Positions 5,036-5,723 of a stretch of 5,723 nt of DNA are shown piece by piece (position 1 is the first letter of the stretch; each line of letters opens with the position of its first letter). The translations under genes and the position numbers were made by a program. Location: assembly GCA_003224785.1 (NCBI GenBank), contig QHZV01000253.1, forward strand, positions 8,461 through 14,183, read 5' to 3'. A model generated the notes under the pieces. The model ran no database searches, had not been told where the DNA came from, and saw only the letters and a program-made list of their open reading frames with translations. Source of the stretch: Acidobacteriota bacterium (GTDB lineage: Bacteria > Acidobacteriota > Terriglobia > Terriglobales > Acidobacteriaceae).

Positions 5036-5087
5036 TGTAGAGACGTTGCCTGCAACGTCTGAGACGTAGCGGAGCTACGCCTCTACA
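5036..5087. repeat. TGTAGAGACGT palindromic element, rplB-rpsS spacer
   Basis: The element is bounded by TGTAGAG (5036-5042) and its complement CTCTACA (5081-5087). Inside are two hairpins: AGACGTTGC (5041-5049) with GCAACGTCT (5052-5060), nine exact pairs, and CGTAGC (5065-5070) with GCTACG (5074-5079), extended by GAG/CTC beyond one mismatch. It looks like two related palindromic units joined, and fills 52 of the 62 bases between the rplB stop and rpsS start. It ends beside the rpsS ribosome binding site. It may act as an mRNA processing or stability structure. Confidence 0.8.
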
Positions 5088-5089
5088 AA

Positions 5090-5723
5090 TTATTTCGATC
5101 TGCTCACAATGAACTTATCCGTACGCTTGTTGTTGCGCGTCTTGTAGCCACGGGTTGGCTGACCCCACGGCGTCACCGGATGCCGTCCGCCTGAAGTCTT
5201 GCCTTCACCGCCGCCGTGCGGATGGTCAACCGGGTTCATGGAAACACCGCGGTTATGTGGGCGTTTGCCCAGCCAACGCGAGCGTCCAGCTTTGCCGATG
5301 GTGATGTTCTCGTGATCAATGTTGCCGACCTGTCCGATGGTCGCCATGCAATCCTGCGAAATCTTGCGGGTCTCGCCGGAAGGCAACTTCACTAGAGCAT
5401 ATTCGCCTTCTTTTGCGACTAATTGCGCCGATCCACCCGCAGACCGTACCATCTGCGCGCCTTTTCCTGGACGCAACTCCAGATTATGGATCGTCGTGCC
5501 TGGCGGAATATTCTTCAGCGGCAAAGCGTTCCCAACCAGGATGTCCGCGTCGGGACCGCTTACAATTTTTGCGCCAGCCTTCAATCCATCCGGCTGCAGG
5601 ATGTAACGCTTCTCGCCATCTGCGTATGCCAGCAATGCAATGCGCGAAGACCGGTTCGGATCGTACTCGATCGAAACCACAGTTGCTGGAATTCCGGTCT
5701 TGTCGCGCTTGAAATCAATCAAA
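5090..5723 (-). CDS. rplB: 50S ribosomal protein L2, N-terminal part beyond the window
   Basis: L2 is a core 23S rRNA-binding protein needed for subunit association and peptidyl-transferase activity. About 210 C-terminal residues are present of a usual 273-276; roughly the first 63 lie outside. The visible part starts [13 protein letters not shown] and carries [53 protein letters not shown] and, near the end, [13 protein letters not shown] (from 5239), which holds the conserved histidine linked to catalysis in E. coli. It closes [16 protein letters not shown]. The TTG at 5722-5720 is the internal leucine of the usual RLIDFKR, not a start. A TAA stop lies 62 bases before rpsS, the next gene in the S10 operon order. 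Confidence 0.97.
   Translation of the reverse strand, partial: LIDFKRDKTGIPATVVSIEYDPNRSSRIALLAYADGEKRYILQPDGLKAGAKIVSGPDADILVGNALPLKNIPPGTTIHNLELRPGKGAQMVRSAGGSAQLVAKEGEYALVKLPSGETRKISQDCMATIGQVGNIDHENITIGKAGRSRWLGKRPHNRGVSMNPVDHPHGGGEGKTSGGRHPVTPWGQPTRGYKTRNNKRTDKFIVSRSK

Overview
This window is the middle of a bacterial ribosomal-protein operon of the S10-spc type, read entirely on the minus strand. In transcription order (right to left) it holds the 3' part of rplB (L2), rpsS (S19, broken), rplV (L22, apparently shortened), rpsC (S3), rplP (L16), rpmC (L29), rpsQ (S17), rplN (L14), rplX (L24), rplE (L5), rpsN (S14, zinc type) and rpsH (S8). The last bases probably hold the first two codons of rplF (L6). 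This is the canonical gene order, so assignments are secure. No RNA gene, transposase, CRISPR array, credible promoter or intrinsic terminator is visible.

The organism looks like a bacterium of moderate GC content. Three traits make Acidobacteriota (Terriglobia/Koribacter-like) my best guess: charged N-terminal extensions on L5 and S14, extra C-terminal tails on S19, L22 and S17, and spacers full of degenerate short repeats. This is recollection and inference, not a database result.

Two lesions stand out. rpsS lacks the stretch that normally encodes its highly conserved TWSRRSTIFP region: the N-terminal 30 residues run straight into the IAVHNGKK segment in another frame, a net loss of about 53 bases. 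Some 600 bases downstream, rplV ends at a TAG, after which the same frame stays open for 26 Lys/Ala-rich codons to a TAA, as if a basic C-terminal tail had been cut off by a nonsense change.

The second theme is the spacers. Such operons are usually tightly packed, but here eight of the eleven junctions carry repeats: AGCYNNN heptad arrays (before rpsC, rplP, rplE and rplF), a GTCGTNN-like heptad palindrome (before rpsH), a TGTAGAGACGT palindromic element (before rpsS, rpmC and rplX) and a GATCnCC octad array (after rpsC). Several abut or overlap stop codons, and the last AGCYNNN heptad often seems to supply the Shine-Dalgarno sequence of the next gene. Otherwise this is ordinary core translation machinery; I see no new multi-gene system.
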